NCBI RefSeq assembly: GCF_914768045.1
Contig: NZ_CAJZCD010000001.1
Coordinates: 186,001 to 250,000, forward strand
DNA: 64,000 nt
Direction: 5' to 3'
DNA from: Snodgrassella communis
GTDB lineage: Bacteria > Pseudomonadota > Gammaproteobacteria > Burkholderiales > Neisseriaceae
Under the pieces are notes generated by a model. It was not told the DNA's origin and searched no databases. It saw only the letters and a program-made list of their open reading frames with translations. The translations under genes were made by a program, and so were the position numbers. How positions within the stretch are numbered: position 1 is the first letter of the stretch; each line of letters starts with the position of its first letter. Below are positions 33,274 through 41,612 of this stretch, piece by piece.

Positions 33274-35606
33274 TAGTGTTTTACCTCATAAGTATTGCTG
33301 TAACCGGGGATTTGAGAACTGAGCTGATTGAGTGGTCCGTTACCTACTCCAGTCAAGTCACGCAGCTGTAATTGAAATAATACGGCAGTTTTGCGATTTT
33401 TGTAGTCATCAGTATAACGTGTTCCTACTAGACCAGCGCTCCAGCAGTGACATGGGCTCTGATATTCAAAACCTACTGTCTGACTTAGTGTAGTACTGTG
33501 CGTAAAATCATAATTTTGCCGCGCAACCAGATAGTAATTGCGCGTTAGAGGCCACTGCACACCTACATCAATTGCACGCATTTTGCCATAAACATCGTCA
33601 TATAAATTTTCGTCACGGCCATATTTATAGCGTACGCTTACTGTCTTACCCGGCTTTGGCGTGTAGCGGATACCAAAGTTATAACTTTCAGATGTCTTCA
33701 AATCCTGATTATAATGCCATTTAGATTCAGCAGTAATGTGATTACTCAAGGCTGCACGACCAAAAGCAACTATATCTGAGCGTTTACGTTCTTTATTTTT
33801 TGGGGTGTTGTCATTCAATTTAACATTATCATCACGGAAATAAAAACGCTGGCCAATACCGGCCGCAAAGCGCTCTATACCACTAGTACTATCATAAATG
33901 CGTGATTGCAGTGCAGTAGTCAGAAAGTTGGCTGCATTGATTCTATCCTGACCGGAATAACGATTTTCACGAAAGAGCTGATCGTAAGTAAAGCTGTTTT
34001 CTGCGGTATCAAACAGCGGTATATCATCCTGGTTCCGTCTCGGAATGTAGGTATAAAACAAGCGTGGTTCTAGCGTCTGGATAAAACCTTTATGCAAATG
34101 GCGAGTTTCCCACAAACGTTCAAACGTGATACCTGAGTCTACGCTGAATAATGGCACTACCCGATCCATATTGCGGCTATTCTGATTATTCTGCTTACTT
34201 ATATCATAATGAGTGGCATGAAAACTCAGTTTCGGCCGAATATAGCCCCAGTTATTGGCATAATCTGCCGTAAAGGTTGGTAATAATAACAAACGGGTGC
34301 CATTAGGATATTTATACATCCAATCTTTATGTCCAGTTTGTCGACCTTCAAAGCGGGTTGCCTCTGCATACACATTAACCGCATAATGATTACCAAAATA
34401 ACGATTCCAGGTAGCAGACAAGCGTGGTAACCGTGAATAAGGCTGATCTTTATAGCCGCTGGTAGAAGCCAGAGTCTGATACTTCTGTACCATTAAATTA
34501 CTATCAAAGGTTCCACCCCATAAATCCTGATGGTAATTCAGCCATGCCTGCCGGTTAAGGTTGACACTGCCACTGTCTCCATTCCAGAAATCACGGCGAT
34601 AGTCATCATCTGAAACCTGATGGTAATCAATACCTCCCGTTAATCCCTTTGCCAGTTGCTGGGTATGGGTAAAATCGATTTCTGCACGATTCTTGTGACT
34701 GCTTTTCTGATCATTAGGTACCCAGTCGGCACTGAGCTGTCCCTGATATTTAGGTTGAAGATAGCGAAAATCACCCCCCAGCTGTATACCACGGCTGCTG
34801 ATAAAATGTGGGCGAATAGTCGCATCATAGTTGGGCGCCAGATTCAGATAGTAAGGAGTCATTAACTCAAAACCATCAGACCCTCCCTTGATTGTAGGCG
34901 CCAGAAAACCGCTTTTACGGCTGCCGTTTAACGGGAAATCAATCCATGGAGTATAAAACAGTGGTACCCCGCCAAACACCAGCGTTGCATTACGCGCTAC
35001 ACCAACATTTTTATCATAATCCAGATCAATACTGCCGGAACGGATATACCAGCTGTCGTCCCCCGGATTACAGGTATTGAATTTGGCACTTTGCAGACGG
35101 TAGCGATTTTTACCGCCCATCTGTATCTCATCACCAACTCCCTGTAGGCGCCGGTTATCCTTTTCCATCTCAAAACGTCCGGCATCACCTACACCAGTAC
35201 TTTTAGCCATGTCATAGGTCACATGTTCACCGGTAACACGTCCCTGACCATTATCCAGCGTAAAGTGATCACCAGCTTTAATAATCTGGGTCTGCTGATC
35301 ATAATCAGCCCAGTCTGAATTCAGAGTAACGTCATTACGTTCAATAATGACATTGCCTTTGGCATGAACCTGAACCTGTGACTGCCCGTTAACATCATCA
35401 GCCACAAGCCGTGTAACATCGGTACCGAGGTTAGTTTCACCACTGCTCTGCACTGGTTTGACAAAATGTTGCGGACGCTGTGGTGCCGTACAGACATTGC
35501 CTTCTCCCATAGACAGAGGAGAGGCAGCAATAGCTAGCCCGGGTAAGGTACAAAAAACCGTAGTTAATGCCAAAACCAATGGTTTGGGAGAGAATAAGTA
35601 GGACAA
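33273..35606 (-). CDS. lptD: LPS-assembly outer-membrane protein LptD
   Basis: A 777-residue beta-barrel that inserts lipopolysaccharide into the outer leaflet with LptE. A signal peptide (V-L-A-L-T-T-V-F-C-T-L-P-G-L-A-I-A) is followed by the jellyroll domain (V-H-A-K-G-N-V-I-I-E-R-N-D-V-T-L) and a long barrel rich in aromatic strands. Cysteines fit disulfides between the N-terminal domain (C38, C177) and the pair C-H-C near 723-725. The start is a TTG at 35606, supported by AAGGTGA five bases upstream; no ATG precedes the signal peptide in this frame. It diverges from amgK across only 59 bases. Confidence 0.95.
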   Translation of the reverse strand: MSYLFSPKPLVLALTTVFCTLPGLAIAASPLSMGEGNVCTAPQRPQHFVKPVQSSGETNLGTDVTRLVADDVNGQSQVQVHAKGNVIIERNDVTLNSDWADYDQQTQIIKAGDHFTLDNGQGRVTGEHVTYDMAKSTGVGDAGRFEMEKDNRRLQGVGDEIQMGGKNRYRLQSAKFNTCNPGDDSWYIRSGSIDLDYDKNVGVARNATLVFGGVPLFYTPWIDFPLNGSRKSGFLAPTIKGGSDGFELMTPYYLNLAPNYDATIRPHFISSRGIQLGGDFRYLQPKYQGQLSADWVPNDQKSSHKNRAEIDFTHTQQLAKGLTGGIDYHQVSDDDYRRDFWNGDSGSVNLNRQAWLNYHQDLWGGTFDSNLMVQKYQTLASTSGYKDQPYSRLPRLSATWNRYFGNHYAVNVYAEATRFEGRQTGHKDWMYKYPNGTRLLLLPTFTADYANNWGYIRPKLSFHATHYDISKQNNQNSRNMDRVVPLFSVDSGITFERLWETRHLHKGFIQTLEPRLFYTYIPRRNQDDIPLFDTAENSFTYDQLFRENRYSGQDRINAANFLTTALQSRIYDSTSGIERFAAGIGQRFYFRDDNVKLNDNTPKNKERKRSDIVAFGRAALSNHITAESKWHYNQDLKTSESYNFGIRYTPKPGKTVSVRYKYGRDENLYDDVYGKMRAIDVGVQWPLTRNYYLVARQNYDFTHSTTLSQTVGFEYQSPCHCWSAGLVGTRYTDDYKNRKTAVLFQLQLRDLTGVGNGPLNQLSSQIPGYSNTYEVKH

Positions 35607-35665
35607 TGTATCACCTTAACGGCTTTGCCAGTTAAAATAGCGTTTATTTTAACCTGAAAAATGTC

Positions 35666-36670
35666 ATGCAACGAGAATCCGCACTAAAAAAATGGTTACA
35701 TACCTGCTATCCACAACAGGATTTTGTTTTAAGCTTCGCTGCTGCCGATGCTGATTTCCGGCGTTATTTCCGGGCTGAGTTTCATGATGGACAGACAGTA
35801 ATCTGTATGGACGCGCCTCCAGATAAAATGAGCATCCAGCCTTATATGAAAGTACAGAAGCTTTTTCAAGCCATCAATGTTCCAGAAATTTATCACGCAG
35901 ATGAACAACTGGGATTCATGACTCTGCAAGACTTTGGCAATACGCCCTATCTGGCTGCACTGCAACAGGATAAACGTATTGAAGTACACAAAGTATTATT
36001 GCTAGAAGCGATTGATGAACTCATCAAACTGCAAACAGCCAGTCTTCCTGATCAGCTTCCGGTCTATGATGAAGCTGTATTAAAGCGTGAAATGCAACTT
36101 TTTCCTGAATGGTACGTACAAAAAGAGCTGGGTTTGTCTTTGACAGAAAAGCAGCAACAACTGTGGCAGCAGAGCCTAGCTGCCATTCTACCTGTTATTC
36201 TCGCACAGCCACAGGTTTATGTGCATCGCGATTACATAGTACGCAATATCATGCTCACCCATAACCGCCCCGGTATTCTGGATTTTCAGGATGCATTATA
36301 TGGCCCAATTACTTATGATTTGGTATCGTTATTACGTGATGCCTTTATTGAATGGGATGAAGAATTTATCCTTGATATTGCCATTCGTTACTGGGAAAAA
36401 GCACGGGCTGCCGGGCTGCCAGTACGTACTGATTTTGATCAGTTTTATCGTGATTTTGAATGGATGGGCGTGCAACGCCATCTGAAAGTAGCCGGTATCT
36501 TTGCCCGCCTGTATTATCGTGATGGTAAAGACAAATATCGTGGTGAAATCCATCGTTTCCTGAAATACTTGCGTAAGACCAGCCGCCGTTATCATGAATT
36601 GCGCCCATTACTGCAATTAATCACCGAGCTGATAGGAGCGGAAGAAGTTCAGACCGGTTACACTTTCTGA
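35666..36670 (+). CDS. amgK: Sugar kinase AmgK (MurNAc/GlcNAc anomeric kinase)
   Basis: A 334-residue aminoglycoside-phosphotransferase-fold kinase. Y-V-H-R-D-Y-I-V-R-N-I-M-L near residue 190 is the catalytic loop (H-R-D with metal-binding N), and G-I-L-D-F-Q-D-A-L-Y-G-P supplies the second metal-binding Asp. This D-F-Q-D-A-x-x-G-P form is typical of AmgK, which phosphorylates recycled MurNAc and GlcNAc at C1. AmgK often stands divergent from lptD and is followed by murU, the UDP-MurNAc pyrophosphorylase. Here no murU follows; a terminator comes directly after the stop. Family known, exact substrate inferred. Confidence 0.88.
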   Translation: MQRESALKKWLHTCYPQQDFVLSFAAADADFRRYFRAEFHDGQTVICMDAPPDKMSIQPYMKVQKLFQAINVPEIYHADEQLGFMTLQDFGNTPYLAALQQDKRIEVHKVLLLEAIDELIKLQTASLPDQLPVYDEAVLKREMQLFPEWYVQKELGLSLTEKQQQLWQQSLAAILPVILAQPQVYVHRDYIVRNIMLTHNRPGILDFQDALYGPITYDLVSLLRDAFIEWDEEFILDIAIRYWEKARAAGLPVRTDFDQFYRDFEWMGVQRHLKVAGIFARLYYRDGKDKYRGEIHRFLKYLRKTSRRYHELRPLLQLITELIGAEEVQTGYTF

Positions 36671-36704
36671 AATAATCAACCACATCTGAAAAATAAAAAT
36701 ATCC

Positions 36705-36733
36705 AAGCTGCTTTAACTGTAAGCAGCTTTTTT
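36705..36733 (+). terminator. Intrinsic terminator after amgK
   Basis: Stem AAGCTGCTT / AAGCAGCTT with a 7-base loop, followed by TTTT on the plus strand, 35 bases past the amgK stop. It also separates amgK from the convergent orphan gene. Confidence 0.88.
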
Positions 36734-36736
36734 AAA

Positions 36737-37723
36737 CTAATCAACAGGACTTTGAAATAACAGTTTAAGTTTTTGCCAGAATCCCATTGTTGTATAGTAA
36801 TTTAGTCTGCTATTCAAATTCCATTCTCTTTGTTTCATTTTTGCCATTAGACATGCTAAGTCAGACATTTCAGCTTTCAATTTTTCATGTTCAATATTTA
36901 ACAGATTGAACTCTCTTTCTAATGTTAGCTTCTCTGCGTGATGTAACTGTTCTTTATTCTCTAGTGCAATTAAATTCTGCCGGTGTGAATTTTGCAGCTT
37001 ATCTATTTCACTTTGATAAAATTTTTTAGACACTGGATCAGAACGGATTTTTCCAAACACCTTATTAGCAAACATTTTTTTCAGTGCATAATAATATTTT
37101 TCAACATCGGCCACGGTAAACTTTATTTCACCACAAAATTCTGTTCCAAGCTTTAATTTTTTAGAGATACTTACTTCAATAATAGGAATATGATTTTTTT
37201 CAAATGAATTTACTTTTTGAAAGTAACAATTATTAGTAAAAACAACTTCAATAGCTACACACCCATGCCATTTATCATATAGCTCACAATCCTTATCAAA
37301 ATAACCAACAAGGTCTGGATAGTATTTCTCTTCATTCTTGTCAAAATGTTTGAAACGCAGGCAGGGCTCAACTAAAAATTTTGAAAAAGTGAAAAGATAA
37401 TTATCATTATCAATGACGAAATTGATTTCAGACATTTCCATCAATATCAACATCGCTGTAGAATGATAAATGGATTCTCTTGTCTCTTTATCAATTTGCT
37501 CAGATTTGTACTTAAAAAAACCATGTTCGGATGCAGTTAATTCTAAGCGATTAATTTCATCAAACTCAGTAGAATAAAACTTGAGTTCTTTATATTCGTC
37601 CGGATTTTGTGCTTTTAATCTGAGAACATCCCAAATATAAAAAATTTTCAATTGTTCTGATTGCTTTTCATAGATAAACTGATGATTTTTATCTTTGGCA
37701 TATGCCCAGACTTTTCTAGCCAT
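36737..37723 (-). CDS. Orphan protein with possible PD-(D/E)XK nuclease core and C-terminal coiled coil
   Basis: A 328-residue protein I cannot assign firmly. Residues 75-100 contain E-S-I-Y-H-S-T-A-M-L-I-L-M-E. Residues 135-185 read Y-Y-P-D-L-V-G-Y-F, then V-A-I-E-V-V-F-T-N-N and F-E-K-N-H-I-P-I-I-E-V-S. This order (E-S-x-x-H helix, P-D, hydrophobic-E-V, then H/Y-x-x-P-I-I-E) resembles CoiA-type and other PD-(D/E)XK nucleases, though a clear catalytic Lys after E-V is not seen. Residues 230-290 are a charged coiled coil, followed by W-N-L-N-S-R and F-W-Q-K-L-K-L. GGAG lies eight bases before the ATG. The gene is AT-rich with AAA/ATA-rich codons, sits alone between amgK and rsmJ, and looks acquired. 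Confidence 0.6.
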   Translation of the reverse strand: MARKVWAYAKDKNHQFIYEKQSEQLKIFYIWDVLRLKAQNPDEYKELKFYSTEFDEINRLELTASEHGFFKYKSEQIDKETRESIYHSTAMLILMEMSEINFVIDNDNYLFTFSKFLVEPCLRFKHFDKNEEKYYPDLVGYFDKDCELYDKWHGCVAIEVVFTNNCYFQKVNSFEKNHIPIIEVSISKKLKLGTEFCGEIKFTVADVEKYYYALKKMFANKVFGKIRSDPVSKKFYQSEIDKLQNSHRQNLIALENKEQLHHAEKLTLEREFNLLNIEHEKLKAEMSDLACLMAKMKQREWNLNSRLNYYTTMGFWQKLKLLFQSPVD

Positions 37724-37796
37724 TCGTCATTCTCCAGTATACAAAATATATTGTTTGCTAAATAATCCTGATCAATAAAAACTTTTCTTACTTAAA

Positions 37797-38558
37797 TTAT
37801 AAAGGCATATACCCGTCAAATCGCGTAGTTTTGCCTAAATATTGAAACGCTGGTGTTTTTTCTGCCAAAACCACACCATTAGCCGGCCGTTTTACCACAA
37901 CCCGCTTTCGGGCAAACTTTTGTGCGGCCAGCAGTAGAGCCTGATCATTATGCGCATCAGCAGTACCCAGTAATTCATGAAAATACGCCATTTCTTTTTT
38001 TACCGCTGCTGATTTCTGCTTTTGTGGGTACATTGGATCCAGATACACCACATCTGGTAAGGGTATCTGTTTTTGCGTTGGTTCCAACAAATTAATACTG
38101 CCATAATGCAGATTAATCCGCTGTGCTATCGGTGCAGTCTGCTCATCTGCCCGTGCACGCTGCAAACCATCTGCCAACAAGGCATGAACATAGGGATTGT
38201 GTTCAAACACCACCACATCTAAACCCAATGATGCCATTACAAACGCATCACGGCCTAAGCCTCCGGTAGCATCCCATACAAGTGGCTGATTTTTAGCCTG
38301 AACTGCGCGTGACAGTAATTCACCCCCACCAAACAGACGCCGGTGCCGAGCCGTACCCTGTACAAAATCCACACGCACTACTCCCTTATACCCTGCTTTA
38401 GCCAGAGCAAGACCACTTTCTTCGTAAAGTAAATACAACCCTTGCGCAGGTGGCTGCGGCTGATAATGTAGCTTTTCAACAGTGAACAAATTCTTTAAGT
38501 GAATAGGCAGATTCGTTATGTCTACTACCTGACCAGTTAAAACCAGTGGTTGCATCAT
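37797..38558 (-). CDS. rsmJ: 16S rRNA m2G1516 methyltransferase RsmJ
   Basis: A 253-residue SAM-dependent methyltransferase that modifies guanosine 1516 of 16S rRNA. The SAM-binding motif is V-W-D-A-T-G-G-L-G-R-D-A-F-V-M-A near residue 95. The catalytic-type motif is Y-L-D-P-M-Y-P-Q-K-Q-K-S-A near 170, followed by V-K-K-E-M, both diagnostic of RsmJ (YhiQ). The ATG overlaps the pilR stop by one base (TGATG), so it is coupled to the two-component genes. That linkage probably reflects a shared transcript, not a shared function. Confidence 0.94.
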   Translation of the reverse strand: MMQPLVLTGQVVDITNLPIHLKNLFTVEKLHYQPQPPAQGLYLLYEESGLALAKAGYKGVVRVDFVQGTARHRRLFGGGELLSRAVQAKNQPLVWDATGGLGRDAFVMASLGLDVVVFEHNPYVHALLADGLQRARADEQTAPIAQRINLHYGSINLLEPTQKQIPLPDVVYLDPMYPQKQKSAAVKKEMAYFHELLGTADAHNDQALLLAAQKFARKRVVVKRPANGVVLAEKTPAFQYLGKTTRFDGYMPL

Positions 38559-40033
38559 CAGACAATACCCAATCGTTCCATCCGGTAACGCATCGATCGA
38601 AAGCTGATACCCAGTAATTTGGCCGCCTGTGTGCGGTTGTAGCGGGTTTGTACCAATGCCTGCTGCAAGATGTGTCGTTCTATATCGTCCAGATAATCCT
38701 GTATCTGAGTGTGTCCAAACTGAAAATCCTGAGGCGATGCATGACTATCTGACGATAAGTTGCTGCTACTGTCGGAAAACGCCGTATGCTGTGCCTCCAG
38801 TTGGTGACTATGAATCTGTAGATCATCAACCTCTATAACCTGATTTTTGGATAAAGCAATCGCTCGTTCCAAAATATTTTCCAATTCCCGGAAATTGCCC
38901 GGGTAGCTGTATTGCAATAAGGCTTTTTCAGCAGCGACAGTTAAAGTCATGGTTTCACCGTGCAAAATTCGTTGCAACAAAACCTGAATCAATTGCGGCA
39001 AATCATCACGTAACTCACGCAAAGGTGGCATGGTAATGGATACCACATTCAGACGGTAAAACAAATCCTGACGAAATTGTCCCGACTCAACCAAAGTATT
39101 CAGATCTTTATGTGTTGCACAGATAATACGCACATCAACCTGTTTTTCTTCCATCTCACCAATCCGGCGTACAGCACGTTCCTGAATGGCGCGCAACAGT
39201 TTAACCTGCATTGATAATGGCAAATCTGCTACTTCATCCAGAAATAATGTCCCGCCATCCGCATGTTGGAAAAAACCTGCCCGATCGGCATCAGCACCTG
39301 TAAAGCTGCCTTTTTTATAACCAAAAAATTCACTCTCCATCAGTGCTTCTGGTATGGCTCCGCAATTTACAGCGACAAACGCTTTATCTCTGCGTGCCGA
39401 TAGCTCATGAATACTGCGTGCTGCCTGTTCTTTACCACTACCCGATTCCCCTGCGATATATACCGGTACATTACTTTTGGCCAGTTTACCAATAAGTTGT
39501 CGCACTTCTGCGATTAGCGGTGAACTACCCAGTAAGCGCTCACATACAGGTGTTTCGCTGGCTTTGTCAGAAGTTGGTTCATTTTTCATTTTTTTATCAG
39601 ATTGTTTTGGTGCTGATGCTTGTTTGCTGATTGGTTCGATTTCCACTGTATTATTAATGGTTAGCACAGACTTAACCAGAGTACGCAGTTGTGCTAAGGT
39701 AATTGGTTTTTGCAGATAGTCGAAAGCACCATTTTTCAGCGCCTCTACAGCCTGTACGGCATTGCCGTAAGCTGTAATCACAGCAATCGGAATATCCAGA
39801 TTATGGGCAGTAATATAATCAACAATCTCCAGACCGGATCCATCCGGCATCCGCATATCTGTGAGCACCAGTGAAAAAGTATGGTTACGTAAAGCCTTTT
39901 TAGCTTCAGCCACACCTGCAGCTGTTTGTACAGATAAACCCATTTTAATCAGGGTTAATTCCATCAAATCACGAATATCGGCTTCATCATCTATCACCAG
40001 TACCGGCTTCTTTAAATCTATTTGATTATTCAT
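38558..40033 (-). CDS. pilR: Sigma-54-dependent response regulator PilR
   Basis: A 491-residue NtrC-class activator. The receiver domain (10-125) has the acidic pair D-D-E and the phospho-acceptor in V-L-T-D-M-R-M-P-D. The AAA+ domain (165-395) has Walker A G-E-S-G-S-G-K-E, G-S-F-T-G-A as the sigma-54 loop, and G-G-T-L-F-L-D-E-V-A. The C-terminal Fis-type helix-turn-helix ends N-R-T-Q-A-A-K-L-L-G-I-S-F-R-S-M-R-Y. D-Y-L-D-D-I-E-R and the G-S-F-T-G-A variant match PilR proteins, which activate type IV pilin transcription. The ATG at 40033 has AAGGA six bases upstream, inside the end of pilS; overlap is eight bases. Confidence 0.9.
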   Translation of the reverse strand: MNNQIDLKKPVLVIDDEADIRDLMELTLIKMGLSVQTAAGVAEAKKALRNHTFSLVLTDMRMPDGSGLEIVDYITAHNLDIPIAVITAYGNAVQAVEALKNGAFDYLQKPITLAQLRTLVKSVLTINNTVEIEPISKQASAPKQSDKKMKNEPTSDKASETPVCERLLGSSPLIAEVRQLIGKLAKSNVPVYIAGESGSGKEQAARSIHELSARRDKAFVAVNCGAIPEALMESEFFGYKKGSFTGADADRAGFFQHADGGTLFLDEVADLPLSMQVKLLRAIQERAVRRIGEMEEKQVDVRIICATHKDLNTLVESGQFRQDLFYRLNVVSITMPPLRELRDDLPQLIQVLLQRILHGETMTLTVAAEKALLQYSYPGNFRELENILERAIALSKNQVIEVDDLQIHSHQLEAQHTAFSDSSSNLSSDSHASPQDFQFGHTQIQDYLDDIERHILQQALVQTRYNRTQAAKLLGISFRSMRYRMERLGIV

Positions 40034-41600
40034 CAACCATCCTTGGCAACGTCAGTTCAAATCCATTCAACTGCGGGCAATAGCTTAACTGGCCATGATT
40101 GGCCTGAGCAAGTTCACGTGCGACATACAGCCCCAGCCCCGTCCCGCTGGCTTCAGTGGTAAAAAATGGTTCAAACAAGTGTAGCTGGTTTTCAGCACTC
40201 ACTCCGGCACCATTATCTATTACTGTAATCGAAATTTTCTGCTGCGCCTGTCTATGGATAATTACACGAATTGCCTGCTTATTTTGCAAGCTATGGCGCC
40301 ATGCATTATTCATCAGATTCCATAAAATCTGTTGCAGATGTACTGAATCGCACCAGACAATTAAATGATCAATATCGATTTCCAGCTGAATACAATTTGC
40401 TGCCTGCGGCTTAATCAACAAAAACTCCTGCATAAATGCAGACCAGAAAACGCGCAAATCAATTGCCTGCTTATTTTTTTTATCTCGCTTATTCAGCATA
40501 CTGATATCTTCAAGCATTTTATCAATACGACTGATATTCTTATCCACAATTTGAAACAGTCTAAGCCGTGCCAAATCGTGCTCTTCTTCCTGTAATAACT
40601 CATTAGCCTGACGTACAGCCGACATCGGGTTACGGATTTCATGCGCCAGATTGGCCGTTAACTGTCCTAATGACGCAAGTTTGATTGCCATAGCTTCCTG
40701 ATCAATTTCGGTACGAGAGCGCATTGACAGCATCAATAGAGGGATATTGGCCTCCTGTAATAGTCGTGCATGCACTCGCATCGGCCAACCATTCAGCGTA
40801 CAGTTCATCTCAAAAATATCTTTCTGTTCCGTATGCCAATGGTGCATTATCCGGCTGAATATTGTTGTGCGTGTATCTGTCATCAATATCGGAAAATAAC
40901 TTTGTGCCTTACGATTAACTAACCACACCAGACCACTCTCATCCAGTACAACCACACCTTCCTGTACATAATTGAAAGCACGATCAAGTAAATGACGGTA
41001 ACTATCCAGCATTTGCGATTGCTGATATTGCAAGCTTTGCGAACGCACCAGTGAAGTAGCGGCATAGGAGGTCAACCCGGCCACGAAATAAGCAGCAGCT
41101 ATCAGCATAATGGCTATAGTACAAACCCGCATACCGATATTTTCAAAACCACTGTGACTTATCTGCAAACCGGCGATGATAACGATCAGTAAGGTGACAT
41201 AGCCTGCATAAATCATCGGATAGCGACCACGGCTAAACAGACAAGCTGAACCAACAAATGGCAGCAGCAAAATACCGAAACCACTATCCACACCCCCACC
41301 CATGCTCATCAGCCAAGCAATCATGGTAATGTCTACAGCCGCATTAACATTCGGTAACGCATCCGTCTGATTCTGCCAGCGCGGTACCAGCATAGAAAAC
41401 AATATCAGAAATCCATACAGTATCGCCCAGCTATAAAGTTCAATTGTATTGAATATAGGCCCGGTCAGATCCGGCTCGTCCATGCTCCGAGTCAGTACGT
41501 AAAACGTCATAATCGAAAACAGCAGACTCATGCGGGCAATATTGAGCAAGGCTGAAAGCCTGTCCAGATACTGCGGCCAGCTATTTATACGATTTTTCAT
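40026..41600 (-). CDS. pilS: Sensor histidine kinase PilS
   Basis: A 524-residue membrane kinase partnered with PilR. Six hydrophobic segments fill residues 20-195. A PAS-like region (about 215-310) includes V-Q-E-G-V-V-V-L-D-E-S-G-L-V. The dimerisation domain has the phospho-His in A-S-L-G-Q-L-T-A-N-L-A-H-E-I-R-N-P, followed by M-S-A-V-R-Q-A-N-E-L-L-Q. The ATPase domain has N-L-M-N-N-A-W-R-H, D-N-G-A-G-V, and G-T-G-L-G-L-Y. The six-helix front end is the PilS layout, where it senses pilin in the membrane. It overlaps pilR by eight bases and is 12 bases downstream of parC. Confidence 0.9.
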   Translation of the reverse strand: MKNRINSWPQYLDRLSALLNIARMSLLFSIMTFYVLTRSMDEPDLTGPIFNTIELYSWAILYGFLILFSMLVPRWQNQTDALPNVNAAVDITMIAWLMSMGGGVDSGFGILLLPFVGSACLFSRGRYPMIYAGYVTLLIVIIAGLQISHSGFENIGMRVCTIAIMLIAAAYFVAGLTSYAATSLVRSQSLQYQQSQMLDSYRHLLDRAFNYVQEGVVVLDESGLVWLVNRKAQSYFPILMTDTRTTIFSRIMHHWHTEQKDIFEMNCTLNGWPMRVHARLLQEANIPLLMLSMRSRTEIDQEAMAIKLASLGQLTANLAHEIRNPMSAVRQANELLQEEEHDLARLRLFQIVDKNISRIDKMLEDISMLNKRDKKNKQAIDLRVFWSAFMQEFLLIKPQAANCIQLEIDIDHLIVWCDSVHLQQILWNLMNNAWRHSLQNKQAIRVIIHRQAQQKISITVIDNGAGVSAENQLHLFEPFFTTEASGTGLGLYVARELAQANHGQLSYCPQLNGFELTLPRMVDE

Positions 41601-41612
41601 ACCGGCTTAATT

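Noticed and set aside
38558-40033. G-S-F-T-G-A instead of G-A-F-T-G-A in the sigma-54 contact loop of the response regulator
   Set aside because: As far as I recall, PilR proteins such as that of Pseudomonas carry the same Ser, so this supports the PilR call and is not an anomaly.
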